Source of the DNA: Corynebacterium lipophiloflavum DSM 44291
GTDB lineage: Bacteria > Actinomycetota > Actinomycetes > Mycobacteriales > Mycobacteriaceae
Reading direction: 5' to 3'
Assembly: GCF_000159635.1 (NCBI RefSeq)
Contig: NZ_GG667193.1
Span: 87,308-137,658 of the forward strand
Length of the DNA: 50,351 nt
Positions within the stretch are counted from its first letter, which is position 1, and the number at the start of each line of letters is the position of its first letter. Under the pieces are notes generated by a model that was not told where the DNA came from, did not search any database, and saw only the letters and a program-made list of their open reading frames with translations. Of the stretch, positions 7,475 to 16,658 are shown in pieces. The position numbers and the translations under genes are program-made.

Positions 7475-8632
7475 ATGGGCCGAGTGCGCATCGCTGTGGC
7501 CACGGTGACGTCTTCGGCCCTGGTCAGCACGGTGTTGGCGTGTGCGCCGGCGCCGCACGTGGTGGAGACGACGCTGACGGTGACCTCCACGCAGACTGTA
7601 ACCAGCACGGCCCCGCCGCCCCCGCCGAGCGCCGCGCAGCGCGTCCCGGACGACCTGCGCGCGAAGGTCGCCTCGCTGATGGTCGTCGGTGTAGCCAATT
7701 ACGACCAGGCCCGTTTCGCCCTCGATCAGGGCGCCGGCGGGTTGTTCATCCCCTCGTGGGCGGACCCGGCGCTGCTTGTCGAGCCGGGCCGCGACATCAA
7801 CGCCCTGCGCGCCGAGTACGACCGGCCGTTCTCCGTCGCCGTGGATTTCGAGGGCGGGCGAGTGCAGCGCCACACGCAGGTTTTCGGGCAGTGGATGCCG
7901 CCGCGCGCGCTGGCCGGGCAACCGGACGAAGTAATCCAGGGCTCCGGCTACGACATCGGCCGCTCGCTGCGCGAGCGCGGCGTCAACGTCGACTACGCCC
8001 CGCTGCTTGACCTCGACGTCACCGGCCTCAACATCATCGGCGACCGCTCCTTCGGCGCGGAGCCGGGCGACGTGGCGCGCGTCGGCGGGCTGTTCTCGCA
8101 AGGGCTTATCGACGCCGGCGTGACCCCCACCTTCAAGCACTTCCCCGGCCACGGCCGCGCCACGGGGGACACGCACCTGACGCTGGCCACGACACCTCCC
8201 CTCGACGTGCTGGAGGGCTCGGACATGCAGCCTTACGCAGAGGTGCTGCCTTCCCGCCCGACGGCGTCGGTGATGATGGGCCACATGATCGTGCCGGGCC
8301 TTGGCGGCGGCGACGTGCCCAGCTCCTTGAACCCGGAGGCCTACCGCATCCTGCGCGAGGGCGATTACCCGGGCGGCGAGCCCTTCGACGGGGTGATCGT
8401 CACCGATGACCTGTCGGGGATGCGCGGCATCACGGACTACCGCCCCACCCCGGAGTCGGTGCGCGACGCGATCGCCGCCGGGGCGGATCAGGCACTGTGG
8501 TCATCGGGGGAGGACCTCGTGGCAATTATCGACCTGGTTACCTCGGCCGCCGCGGACGGGACAATCGCGCCCGAGCGCATCGACGCCGCCGCGGTGCGCA
8601 CGCAGCAGCAGTTAATCGATGTCGGGCTCTAA
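7475..8632 (+). CDS. Glycoside hydrolase family 3 lipoprotein (NagZ-like)
   Basis: A 385-residue GH3 enzyme. The N-terminus is a signal sequence ending near VLAC (Cys about 23), consistent with a lipoprotein, followed by a Thr/Pro-rich linker. The catalytic domain has VAVDFEGGRVQR, the family signature KHFPGHGRATGDTH (about residues 219-232, with the acid/base His of NagZ-type enzymes) and VIVTDDLSGM carrying the nucleophile Asp (about 311). NagZ-type enzymes release terminal beta-N-acetylglucosamine from muropeptides; in actinobacteria they often act outside the membrane. An AAAGGAGG ribosome binding site precedes the ATG by a few bases. It is followed 15 bases later by the VanW gene, pointing to a joint role in cell-wall turnover. 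Confidence 0.88.
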   Translation: MGRVRIAVATVTSSALVSTVLACAPAPHVVETTLTVTSTQTVTSTAPPPPPSAAQRVPDDLRAKVASLMVVGVANYDQARFALDQGAGGLFIPSWADPALLVEPGRDINALRAEYDRPFSVAVDFEGGRVQRHTQVFGQWMPPRALAGQPDEVIQGSGYDIGRSLRERGVNVDYAPLLDLDVTGLNIIGDRSFGAEPGDVARVGGLFSQGLIDAGVTPTFKHFPGHGRATGDTHLTLATTPPLDVLEGSDMQPYAEVLPSRPTASVMMGHMIVPGLGGGDVPSSLNPEAYRILREGDYPGGEPFDGVIVTDDLSGMRGITDYRPTPESVRDAIAAGADQALWSSGEDLVAIIDLVTSAAADGTIAPERIDAAAVRTQQQLIDVGL

Positions 8633-8647
8633 GGTAATCTTGTTGAG

Positions 8648-10342
8648 GTGACTACGGTAAATGCAACAGGTGCCCGCGGTGGGCGCGGGGTCAGCACCGG
8701 GAAGATTCTCCTCGGTGTGCTGCTCGGTGTGCTCGCGGTGCTGCTCGCGATCTACCTCGCCGACCTCGCAATGAACCGCGGGAACGTGCCGCGTGGCACC
8801 GCCGTCGGCGGTGTCGAGATCGGCGGCATGAGCCACGACGAGGCCACCGCGAAGCTCGAAGCAGAGCTCGGCGAGACGGCGAGTAACCCGGTGACGGTGA
8901 AGGCAGCGACGCAAAGCTCGCAGCTCGTGCCCGCCGAATCCGGCCTCGGCATCGACTGGGAGGCGACCGTAGCAAGCGCGGGCGAAGAGTCCGCGAACCC
9001 GTTCACTCGCCTCGCCGGGTTGTTTCGCACACGCGAAGTCGACATTGTGTCGACCGTGAACGAGGCCGCTCTCACCCCGCAGCTTGAGCGAGTGGCCGGC
9101 GAGTTGCACCTCGACCCCGCCGACGGCGCGATCGCCATCGACGGTGGCGAGGCGAAAGTGACCGAACCGGTGCCGGGCCAGGAGGTTGACAAAACCGAGC
9201 TGTTCGAACGTGTCACCACCGGCTGGCTCAACCCCGACGGTGTGGAGGTCGAGCCGCGCGAGATCGAACCCGCTATCGGCGACCAGGCGATCAAGGAAGC
9301 CTTAGACGGGCCGGTTAAGGCGGCGCTGTCCGGCGCCTTGACGCTGCACGGCCGCGACGGCATCGACGGTGTCATTGCCCAAGAGCGCATCGGCGAGGTC
9401 GTCCAGTTCCCCAACGTCGACGGCAAAATCGCCCCCGAGGTGAACGTGGAAAACGCCCAGGGCATCTTGGGCGAGCAGCTCGCTGCGACCGAGACGCAGA
9501 TGAAAAACGCGCGCGTGCTGCCCGGCGGCGGGGTGGAACCGTCCGTCGACGGCTCCATTATCGACTGGGAGGCCGCGATGGACGGTTTCGACGAGCGGTT
9601 GATCGGTTCCGCCGAGCGCACCTGGGACGCGCAATACAAGGCCCGCCCGGCCGACTTCACTACAGAGGAAGCCCAACGTGCCACCTTCGACGAGGTGGTG
9701 GGAAGTTTCACCACCGGCGGGTACAGCGGCGCATCCGGCACGAACATCGCTACGGTGGCCCGCGTTGTCAACGGCGCAATTGTCAACCCCGGTGAAACCT
9801 TCTCGCTCAACGGCTACACCGGCGCGCGCGGTGCCGCGCAGGGTTACGTCGAGTCGGTCATCATCGAAAATGGACGCCCCGGCAAGGCAGTGGGTGGCGG
9901 AATCTCCCAATTTGCCACGACCTTGTACAACGCGGCTTACTTTGCCGGCATGACGGATGTCGCCTCCACCCCGCACTCCTACTACATCTCACGCTACCCG
10001 GCTGGCAGGGAGGCGACCGTGTATGAAGGGGCGATTGACCTGCAATTCCGCAACGATTCGCCCCACCCGGTCAAGATTTCCACGAGCGTCGGGGGCGGCG
10101 AGGTGACGGTGAGCCTGATGGGCACCAAGACCGTCGAGGTGGAGTCCATCAACGGAGGGCGCTGGGCCTACACCTCGCCGAAGCCCGTGACCGTCACCAG
10201 TGGTGACTGCATTCCCTCGGGCGGGGCGCAGGGCTTTACCACCTCCGATACCCGGATTGTGCGTGACCTCAGCGGCAATGAGATCAGTCGCAACACCTCC
10301 ACCACGGTCTACGACCCGCAGCCGATAGTGCGCTGCGAGTAG
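8648..10342 (+). CDS. VanW/YoaR family cell-wall protein
   Basis: A 564-residue membrane-anchored protein. It starts at GTG 8648, 15 bases after the GH3 gene. One membrane helix lies at about residues 18-40, followed by two peptidoglycan-binding-4-type repeats (about 50-330, each beginning near GVEIGGMSHDEA or an equivalent), then the VanW domain (about 370-480) with FSLNGYTGARGAAQGY, GGGISQFATTLYNAAYFAG and SRYPAGREATVYEG. VanW-domain proteins are extracytoplasmic and wall-associated; no enzymatic activity is established. Pairing with a GH3 hydrolase suggests envelope maintenance. Confidence 0.88.
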   Translation: MTTVNATGARGGRGVSTGKILLGVLLGVLAVLLAIYLADLAMNRGNVPRGTAVGGVEIGGMSHDEATAKLEAELGETASNPVTVKAATQSSQLVPAESGLGIDWEATVASAGEESANPFTRLAGLFRTREVDIVSTVNEAALTPQLERVAGELHLDPADGAIAIDGGEAKVTEPVPGQEVDKTELFERVTTGWLNPDGVEVEPREIEPAIGDQAIKEALDGPVKAALSGALTLHGRDGIDGVIAQERIGEVVQFPNVDGKIAPEVNVENAQGILGEQLAATETQMKNARVLPGGGVEPSVDGSIIDWEAAMDGFDERLIGSAERTWDAQYKARPADFTTEEAQRATFDEVVGSFTTGGYSGASGTNIATVARVVNGAIVNPGETFSLNGYTGARGAAQGYVESVIIENGRPGKAVGGGISQFATTLYNAAYFAGMTDVASTPHSYYISRYPAGREATVYEGAIDLQFRNDSPHPVKISTSVGGGEVTVSLMGTKTVEVESINGGRWAYTSPKPVTVTSGDCIPSGGAQGFTTSDTRIVRDLSGNEISRNTSTTVYDPQPIVRCE

Positions 10343-10351
10343 CGCGCCGCG

Positions 10352-11973
10352 CTAGTAGGTCACGTCGCGGGTGCCGAACATGTCGAGGTCCATCGGGCAC
10401 GTGTCGTCGCCAAGCTCACGTTCGATCAGCGCGTTGAGCTTGGCCAACAGCGTGGCGACTAACTCTTCGTCGTAGCGAGGGTGCTCCGGGTTGCCCAGGT
10501 TTTCCAGCTCATTAGGGTCCTCCACCAGATCGTGCAGGGACACATCCGAGGTGGCGTAGAGCTCCTCAACCGTGGACGGGGTGCAGTACTCTTCCGGTGA
10601 GAACCAACGCACCAGTTTGTAGAGCCCATCGACGACCGCGCGGAAGAAGGATCGGCGCGTGAAGTCGGGCGCGCCGAACTTCTCACCCGCTTCGCGCATC
10701 TTTTCCTCGCGCAACTCTGTGTCCAGCGGCAGGTCCACCAACTCGCCGAGTGCGCCTGTCACAGCCCACGCCGGGTCGAGTTGGTGCAATCCTTCCCACA
10801 TCAACAGCGCACCGTCACCGGGCTCGCTGGCGCTGCCGCGCGGCGGTACCGTCGAGGTTGGGTTGGTCAGCACTGCGGAGAGGTTGCGGCCCGGTAGAGC
10901 GGGGTAGCGTCTAGTGCGGGTGGCGTCGTCAAGCCCGGCAAAAGCGAGGGCGGTGGGCACGAGATCGATGTGCGAACCGACAGCGGTGCTCTCGACGCCC
11001 TGCGCCCCGCCGGGGACCACGGCTGTCATATTCACCACGGTCGCCTCGTCGAAGTGGATGCCACCCTTCTGCGTCTTGCCGTGGGCGCCGTTCATCTCGC
11101 CGTGGTCGGACGTGAAGATGACCACCGTGTTGTCCCACAGGCCCTGGGCGGTGAGCTCGTCGAGGATCTTGCCGAACTCGGCATCGACAAGGCGCATGCA
11201 GTTAATCAGGTAGTTGCGACGCTGCTTCCAAATATCGGCGCGGCCCTTCGGCACGTCGGTGTAGTTGAGCTGCGCGAACTCCTTGTAGTTGTGCGGGCCT
11301 AGCGGTTGCTGCGCCATGTCGTCGTCGACCGATTCCGGAAGGGCAGGGTCCCACCAGCGCTCGAGCTTCGCCATGGGGGCAAACCGTGCAGCTTCGGGCG
11401 CATCACGCCATTTTCGTGGCCCAGCTCGTCCTGATCCGCCAGGTAGTACATAATGTCGTGGGGGTTGACCATGAATGAGATTAGCAGCCAGGGCTGGTCC
11501 TTCGGTGCTTTATATCGCAGCCAATCGACTGTCTCCATCGCAACCGTGCCGTCCTTGACCTGGCCCTCGAGCGGGCGGCCCCAGTTGTCACCCCAGAGCT
11601 GGTAGTCGGAGAAGCCGAACTTCTCGAGCACCTCCGAGGTGCCAAAGCCGGTGTCCGAGAGGTGCCACTTGCCCTTGAACGCGGTGTAATAGCCCTGTTC
11701 GCGCATCATGTGCCCGAGCGTGGGGGTGTCCGGTGTCAGCGGCTTGATCCAGGCGAAGTCCGTGTTGTCCCACGTGCCCAGCGTTTTCGCGTGCTGGCCG
11801 GTCCACATCGCGGTACGAGACGGTGTGCACTGCGGAACCGTGCAATAGTGTTGATCGAGGGTGACGCCTTTGTCCATCAGCGACTGCAGTGCGGGAAGCT
11901 CGACGTCGTCGGGAAGTTCCATGCGCATGTCTCACTGGTCCATGCAGAGAATGAGAATGTGGGGTTGTGTCAT
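10352..11973 (-). pseudogene. Sulfatase, broken by a stop and a frameshift
   Basis: The full frame begins at ATG 11973 (MTQPHILILCMDQ, the metal-binding Asp region of sulfatases), but TGA at 11934-11932 is codon 14. The same frame continues with ADMRMELPDD-like sequence after the stop, through CTPSR, the formylglycine motif (C-x-P-S-R), and KGKWHL. Near 11385 one base is missing (HG/FAPMAKLE), shifting the rest (from about 11374) into another frame, which carries TSDHGEMNGAHGK and runs to the stop at 10352. Re-joined, it gives about 540 residues, normal for the family. It lies 29 bases after the transporter gene at 12003-12833 on the same strand. Substrate unknown; probably an organic sulfate ester. 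Confidence 0.85.
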
Positions 11974-12002
11974 GCCACCCCATAGTATCGACCTTTACGT
12001 TG

Positions 12003-12833
12003 CTATTTTTGGGCATAGGGGCGGGTGATGCCGCCGGGCATGTCCGCTTCAAGGGGTTCTAAGAACGCAATGGCGGAGTCGTTGCCCAAGCGAGTAGCGA
12101 GCTTGAGCAGCACAAACATCATCAACGTGTTGCGCTGCGCGGTGGCCAATGCACCGAGCTGAGCGTGGTTCGTGTTGCCCTGGCCAGTACCGTATCCCAT
12201 GTAGAAGGCGATCAGAAGCACGACGACACCGATGATGATCGCGATCCACAGGTCAACGTCCGCCATCTCGGGCAGGTAGCCAATGATGGTGAAGATGAGC
12301 AGCCCGTAGAGCGCCAGGTTAGAAATCTTCGCCACCCAGGGCTGCATGGTCGCCGCGAGCTTTTCGACGCCAACGTGGCAGACCATGCCGAGCGCCAGCG
12401 GGAGGATCATCTGCAGAAGTAGCGGCTGGGCGATCTGCCACACGTCGACCTCGATGCCGTCGATAAGGCGTGGCAACAGGAAAGGCAAAAAGCCGACGGT
12501 GGAGACCATGAGTACCATCTGTACGGTCGCGCCGGCAGCGATGTCGTTGTCGCTTTCCTGCGTTAGCTTGATAAGCAGCGGGGCCCCGGCGGCGCAGGCG
12601 AACAGGATCAGCGCCGCCGAGTACGGCGCGCCGATGCCGGTGATGATGATGAACAACAGCATCACACCGGGCACGACTAGGAAGTTAGCCACAACCATGC
12701 GGGTGAGAAACTGCCAGTCGCGCAGGTGCTTGGCAATGCGCGCCGGGTGCTGGGTAAGGCCCACGTTGAACATGCTGGTGAGTATGAAGAGCGTGGTGAG
12801 CGTACTCGCTAAGGATTGGAAGAACTCAAACAT
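12003..12833 (-). CDS. BASS-family (bile acid:sodium symporter-like) transporter
   Basis: A 276-residue protein with about eight hydrophobic segments, FILTSMFNVGLTQHP at the start and FACAAGAPLLIKLTQ in the middle. These resemble the bile-acid:sodium symporter (BASS/SLC10) fold. ATG 12833 follows a GCGAGG ribosome binding site; a longer frame upstream would overlap the divergent gene and is not supported. The last 25 residues are polar (EADMPGGITRPYAQK), so the protein ends one helix earlier than many relatives. Lying upstream of the sulfatase in the same transcription direction, it may import the sulfatase substrate or export a product. Some SLC10 members carry sulfated organic anions, so this fits but is not proof. 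Confidence 0.72.
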   Translation of the reverse strand: MFEFFQSLASTLTTLFILTSMFNVGLTQHPARIAKHLRDWQFLTRMVVANFLVVPGVMLLFIIITGIGAPYSAALILFACAAGAPLLIKLTQESDNDIAAGATVQMVLMVSTVGFLPFLLPRLIDGIEVDVWQIAQPLLLQMILPLALGMVCHVGVEKLAATMQPWVAKISNLALYGLLIFTIIGYLPEMADVDLWIAIIIGVVVLLIAFYMGYGTGQGNTNHAQLGALATAQRNTLMMFVLLKLATRLGNDSAIAFLEPLEADMPGGITRPYAQK

Positions 12834-12865
12834 GGGCTGACCTCGCCACTGGTAGGGTCGCTGAC

Positions 12866-13783
12866 ATGGCCAGGCTGACAAAGCTAATCGACGTCGCGCC
12901 GACCACCTTTACGGCCGGGTCTAACGATTTCTACCCTGAGGAGTCCCCGCAGCGAACAGTCCGCGTCGACGCGTTTGCGCTGGAGGCCGACCCCGTCACC
13001 AATGCCCGATTCGCACGGTTCGTCCAAGAGACGGGCTACGTCACCGTGGCCGAGCGGGTGCCATCCGCGGAGGAATTCCCCGGCGTCGACCTGGAGCTGC
13101 TGGTCGCGGGCGCGCTGGTGTTTCAGCCCACCACGGGCCCGGTGGACCTGCGCGACTGGCGGCAGTGGTGGCGCTTCGAGCCTGGGGCGTCGTGGCGCGC
13201 GCCGTACGGGCCGTCCGGCGTGAGCCACGAGGACATTCCGGATCACCCGGTGGTCCAGGTGGCCTAGCCGGATGCCGTGGCGTACGCGCGGTGGGCGGGG
13301 CGCCGGCTGCCGACCGAGCTGGAACTCGAGTGCGCTGCCCGCGCCGGGCGCGCGGCAACCACCTACGTCTGGGGTGAGGAGTACGCGCCGGACGGGATCG
13401 TCCGCGCCAACACCTGGCAGGGTCGCTTCCCCTACGACAACCAGGGATGGGGTACGACGTCGCCGATGGGCCAGTTCGGCCGTAACCCGTGGGGTTTTTC
13501 TGACCTGATTGGCAACGTGTGGCAGTGGAGCTCGACCTACTACGCGTCCGGTGCGGCGCGCGGTGTCGTCGAGCGAGCCGGCTCGTGCTGTGCGCCGTCG
13601 TCAGCCCTGGATGAGGCGCGCCGCGTGGCGACGGCTCCGGGCGAGACCTACCCGCGCCGGGTGGTCAAGGGCGGCTCGCACCTGTGTGCGCCCGAGTACT
13701 GCCACCGCTACCGCCCGCCCGCGCGCCAAGGCCAGTTGGGGGACTCTGCGACCACGCATATCGGGTTCCGCTGCGCGGCGTAA
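12866..13783 (+). pseudogene. Formylglycine-generating enzyme, interrupted by an in-frame TAG
   Basis: One continuous frame of 306 codons, divergent from the transporter, interrupted only by TAG at 13265-13267 (codon 134). The position corresponds to the conserved Trp in the HPVV-V-W-DA-AYARWAG block of the FGE/SUMF1 family, so TGG changed to TAG is the likely event. The downstream part keeps RLPTE, GNVWQW and the two active-site cysteines in GGSHLCAPEYCHRYR. FGE oxidises the Cys of C-x-P-x-R sulfatases to formylglycine; its client, the sulfatase at 10352-11973, is also broken. A GTG at 13277 could restart translation but would give only the C-terminal half. Confidence 0.85.
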
Positions 13784-13792
13784 GTGCCGGTG

Positions 13793-14623
13793 TTACTGCG
13801 GGGTGTGGGCCTCGCGCTCGAGTCCCCACCGCGTCAGCTCGGCGACGTTCGGGTCGCGCGGCAGCAGCGAGTGGATCACCGGGGCGAAGCCCGGGTAGGC
13901 CTTTTCCAGGTCGATGTTGATCACGTCCGCCCCGTCGACGCTGTCGAGGATGGACGCCTCGTTTGGGGTGACCGTGCGGTCGGCCGGGGTGTAGATCGAG
14001 GTGTAGACCACCCGCGGGTCGGAATCGGGCAGGTCCCCGATCTCCTCGAAAAACGGCGAGCCCGCCAGCTGCTGCAGCGCGCTCGTGCTGGCGACGGCCT
14101 CGGCGATGCCGGGGCGGCGCTGGATAAACGGGATGACGCGCTCGGCCAACCCGCCGATGTCGGTGCCGTGGAAGTTCGCCCCGATGGCCACGACGCGGCG
14201 GACGTTCTCGGCGCCGCCGCCGGCGATGTAGAGCTTGGTCAGCAGCCCGCCCTGGGAGTGGGCAACAATGTCGACCTTGTCTGAGCCTGTCGCGGCTTTG
14301 ACCCTTTCCACGTTGTCGGCGAGCTCGCGAACGAGGTCGTTGAGGTCGCCGAAGCCGTGCAGTACGGGGATGATCGCGGCCAGGCTCGCGCGATCGTTGG
14401 TGCCGTAGTCGAAGCCCCACGTCCAATAACCGTGTTCGCGCAGGTACAGGGCGTTGACGGTGAACGTGTTCGTGGCGCTGGTGAACCCGTGGACATACAG
14501 CACCGGGGTCGGGTGGGAGGGTGAGAAGTCCGGGTCATTAAACGGTAGCTCGGGTCGCCGCGTGGCGCCGATGTAGATGCCAGCGGCGTACATTCCCAGG
14601 AGCGCGAGGTGGGTGAGCTTCAT
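13793..14623 (-). CDS. Secreted or membrane-anchored alpha/beta-hydrolase (lipase)
   Basis: A 276-residue lipase-type hydrolase. It starts with a short hydrophobic signal-anchor (about residues 4-19). The oxyanion-hole motif VLYVHGFTSATNT lies at about 41-53, and the nucleophile elbow AHSQGG puts Ser at 123. The later ASILDSVDG and the VIHSLL segment (about 255) are candidates for the catalytic Asp and His. This arrangement matches EstA/LipA-like triacylglycerol lipases of actinobacteria. It is convergent with the formylglycine-generating enzyme gene (9-base gap) and on the same strand as the MFS gene upstream. Confidence 0.85.
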   Translation of the reverse strand: MKLTHLALLGMYAAGIYIGATRRPELPFNDPDFSPSHPTPVLYVHGFTSATNTFTVNALYLREHGYWTWGFDYGTNDRASLAAIIPVLHGFGDLNDLVRELADNVERVKAATGSDKVDIVAHSQGGLLTKLYIAGGGAENVRRVVAIGANFHGTDIGGLAERVIPFIQRRPGIAEAVASTSALQQLAGSPFFEEIGDLPDSDPRVVYTSIYTPADRTVTPNEASILDSVDGADVINIDLEKAYPGFAPVIHSLLPRDPNVAELTRWGLEREAHTPQ

Positions 14624-14656
14624 ACCTAAAGCCTAGTGCCGCGGGGGCGCGATGAG

Positions 14657-16537
14657 CTAGGCGTCGATGTAGGTGCTCACCAGGAAGCGGTTGATGTCGG
14701 AGCGGTTGATCACGCCGACGACATGGCCTGCGTCGTCGACCACGGGGGCCTTCTTCAGATGCCGGTCCGCGAGCACTGCGGAGATGTGGCCGAGATCGTC
14801 GTTGACGTTGACGGTGATGACCGGCTCCGTGGCAATGCTCGCAACCCTCCGGTCCAGCACGGCGGAAACATCCGTGGAGAACTCGGGGGAGTCCTCGTTC
14901 TTCAACAGTGCGTACGGGGTGGTGAAGGCGGGCACCGAATCGCTAATGGCGTTGAGCACGTCACCGTCGGAGACGAAGCCTCGCAGCGTCCCGTTCGTGA
15001 TCAGCGGGGCGCCGGAGATGCGGTTGGACACGAACAGGTGCAGGGCCTCGCGGATCGTGGCGTCGGGTGCGAGGTGGTAGACGTCGGTCTTCATTAGGCG
15101 GCTGACCAGGGAGTCCGGGGCGACCGGCGTTGCTTCCGTGCGCGGGGCGTCCGCGGTTGCGCGCGTGCCGGTGTAGCCGAGCACGGCTGCGGCAAGGGCC
15201 AGGGCGAACAGAACCGCGCCGACGAGAAAGAACCCGGTGTTGGCGGTGTCAGTGCCCTCACCGCGGGCAAGAACCGCGCCGTAGATTCCGGTGGACAGCC
15301 CGGTACCGAGGCAGCCGGCGATCTGGAAGCTGGTGGAGAAGATCGTTACGCCGTCCGGGTTGAGCTGGCGGGGCAGCGAGCCCAGCGCGAAGGACTGCAC
15401 TGGGCCGATGGTCAGGGCAGAACCCACGATCGCGGGGATGTAGACCAGGGTGATCATCCACAGGGCGTCGACACGCATGGTGTACGCGGTGGCGAGCGCG
15501 AAGATGGCCATCAGCGTCATGCCGGCGGGCAGCAGCCAGCGCGCGCCGTGCGCGTCGTAGATGTTACCGGCGATGGGGCCGAACACGGCCGCGCACAAAA
15601 TCGCGGGGAAAAGCACGAGCGAGGCGGTCAGCCCCGAGGTGCCCTGCACGCTTTGCAGGTGCGTGGGCACGAGGATGTTCATGGAGAACACGATGATCAG
15701 CGCGACGACGTTGATGACCACGCCCGCGGTAAACGGGAAGACCCTCAGCGGGGCGAGGTTGATCAGCGGGTTGGCAATCGTGCCCTGGCGCTTAACGAAC
15801 AGCCCCAGCGCCACCGCGCCGACGAAGAATGCGGCGGCCGCGGTGAACTTCGCCGGGCCGAAGATGGTGGAAATGCCGTAGAGCAGGCCGATCAGGCCGA
15901 TCGCGACGAGTACGAGCGAGGGGTAATCCAGGCGCGCCTTCTCGGACTCGGAAATGTTGTACACCGTGGCTGCGCCGACAACGAAGACCAGCGCGGATAG
16001 CGCGGTGAAGGCCCAGCACAGGGCGCGCCAGTTGCTGTCGGTCAGCTCCAAAATGAAGCCCGAGGCCAAGATGGCTATCGACGGCCCGAGGGTGGTCATG
16101 GAGCCCATGATTCCCATGTACTTGCCGATCTTCGGCTTCGGGGAGACCGTGAGCGCGATCATCACGCCGATCGGGACCAACAAGCCGGTGCCGATGGACT
16201 GGATGATGCGCCCGGCGAGCAAGAAGGGGAAGTTCGGTGCCAGCGCGGTGACGATACCGCCGATCAACAGTGTGGATGTGGTGGCGAGGAAGAGCGGTTT
16301 GGTGCCGAAGCGGGTGATAAAGAACCCGGCGGTGGGCGTCATCACGGCGGCGCCGAGCATGTAGGCGGTGGCGAGCCACTGCACGGTGGGCACGGTGACG
16401 CCGAGATCAGCCATGATCGGGGTGAACCCGACGTTGAGGAATGTTTCGTTGAAAGTGGCGATGAACGCGGCGAGCGCGGCCGCCACCATGATGAAGCGCG
16501 AACCGCCGGTGTGGCGGTGGGGAACCGAAGCAGACAT
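14657..16537 (-). CDS. MFS transporter (DHA2-like, 14 TM) with C-terminal CBS pair
   Basis: A 626-residue protein. Residues about 15-465 are a major-facilitator transporter of the drug:H+ antiporter-2 type with about 14 helices; signature pieces are WLATAYMLGAAVMTP and LLAGRIIQSIGTGLLVP. Residues about 485-626 are two CBS domains: MKTDVYHLAPDATIREALHLFVSNRISGAPLI and the second ending VVDDAGHVVGVINRSDI. CBS pairs bind adenine nucleotides or SAM-like ligands and usually gate the attached protein. ATG 16537 follows an AGAGG site; the frame upstream is not needed for the first helix. Substrate unknown. The CBS fusion suggests transport controlled by cellular energy or a nucleotide ligand. Confidence 0.88.
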   Translation of the reverse strand: MSASVPHRHTGGSRFIMVAAALAAFIATFNETFLNVGFTPIMADLGVTVPTVQWLATAYMLGAAVMTPTAGFFITRFGTKPLFLATTSTLLIGGIVTALAPNFPFLLAGRIIQSIGTGLLVPIGVMIALTVSPKPKIGKYMGIMGSMTTLGPSIAILASGFILELTDSNWRALCWAFTALSALVFVVGAATVYNISESEKARLDYPSLVLVAIGLIGLLYGISTIFGPAKFTAAAAFFVGAVALGLFVKRQGTIANPLINLAPLRVFPFTAGVVINVVALIIVFSMNILVPTHLQSVQGTSGLTASLVLFPAILCAAVFGPIAGNIYDAHGARWLLPAGMTLMAIFALATAYTMRVDALWMITLVYIPAIVGSALTIGPVQSFALGSLPRQLNPDGVTIFSTSFQIAGCLGTGLSTGIYGAVLARGEGTDTANTGFFLVGAVLFALALAAAVLGYTGTRATADAPRTEATPVAPDSLVSRLMKTDVYHLAPDATIREALHLFVSNRISGAPLITNGTLRGFVSDGDVLNAISDSVPAFTTPYALLKNEDSPEFSTDVSAVLDRRVASIATEPVITVNVNDDLGHISAVLADRHLKKAPVVDDAGHVVGVINRSDINRFLVSTYIDA

Positions 16538-16658
16538 GGAACCTCTTGTGACGTGAGAAGACGAGTTACTGACCAGTGGCTTCGGTGGCGTCATCAGGTT
16601 TACGCGCGTGGTGCGCTACATGTCTCGTGTTCCAGGCCGACACTCAACCATAGCGTTT

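Noticed and set aside
11932..11934. TGA in the sulfatase (and at 17799) as selenocysteine codons
   Set aside because: The positions match ordinary residues (Trp or Arg) near but not at catalytic sites, no SECIS-like element was seen, and the sulfatase also has a frameshift.
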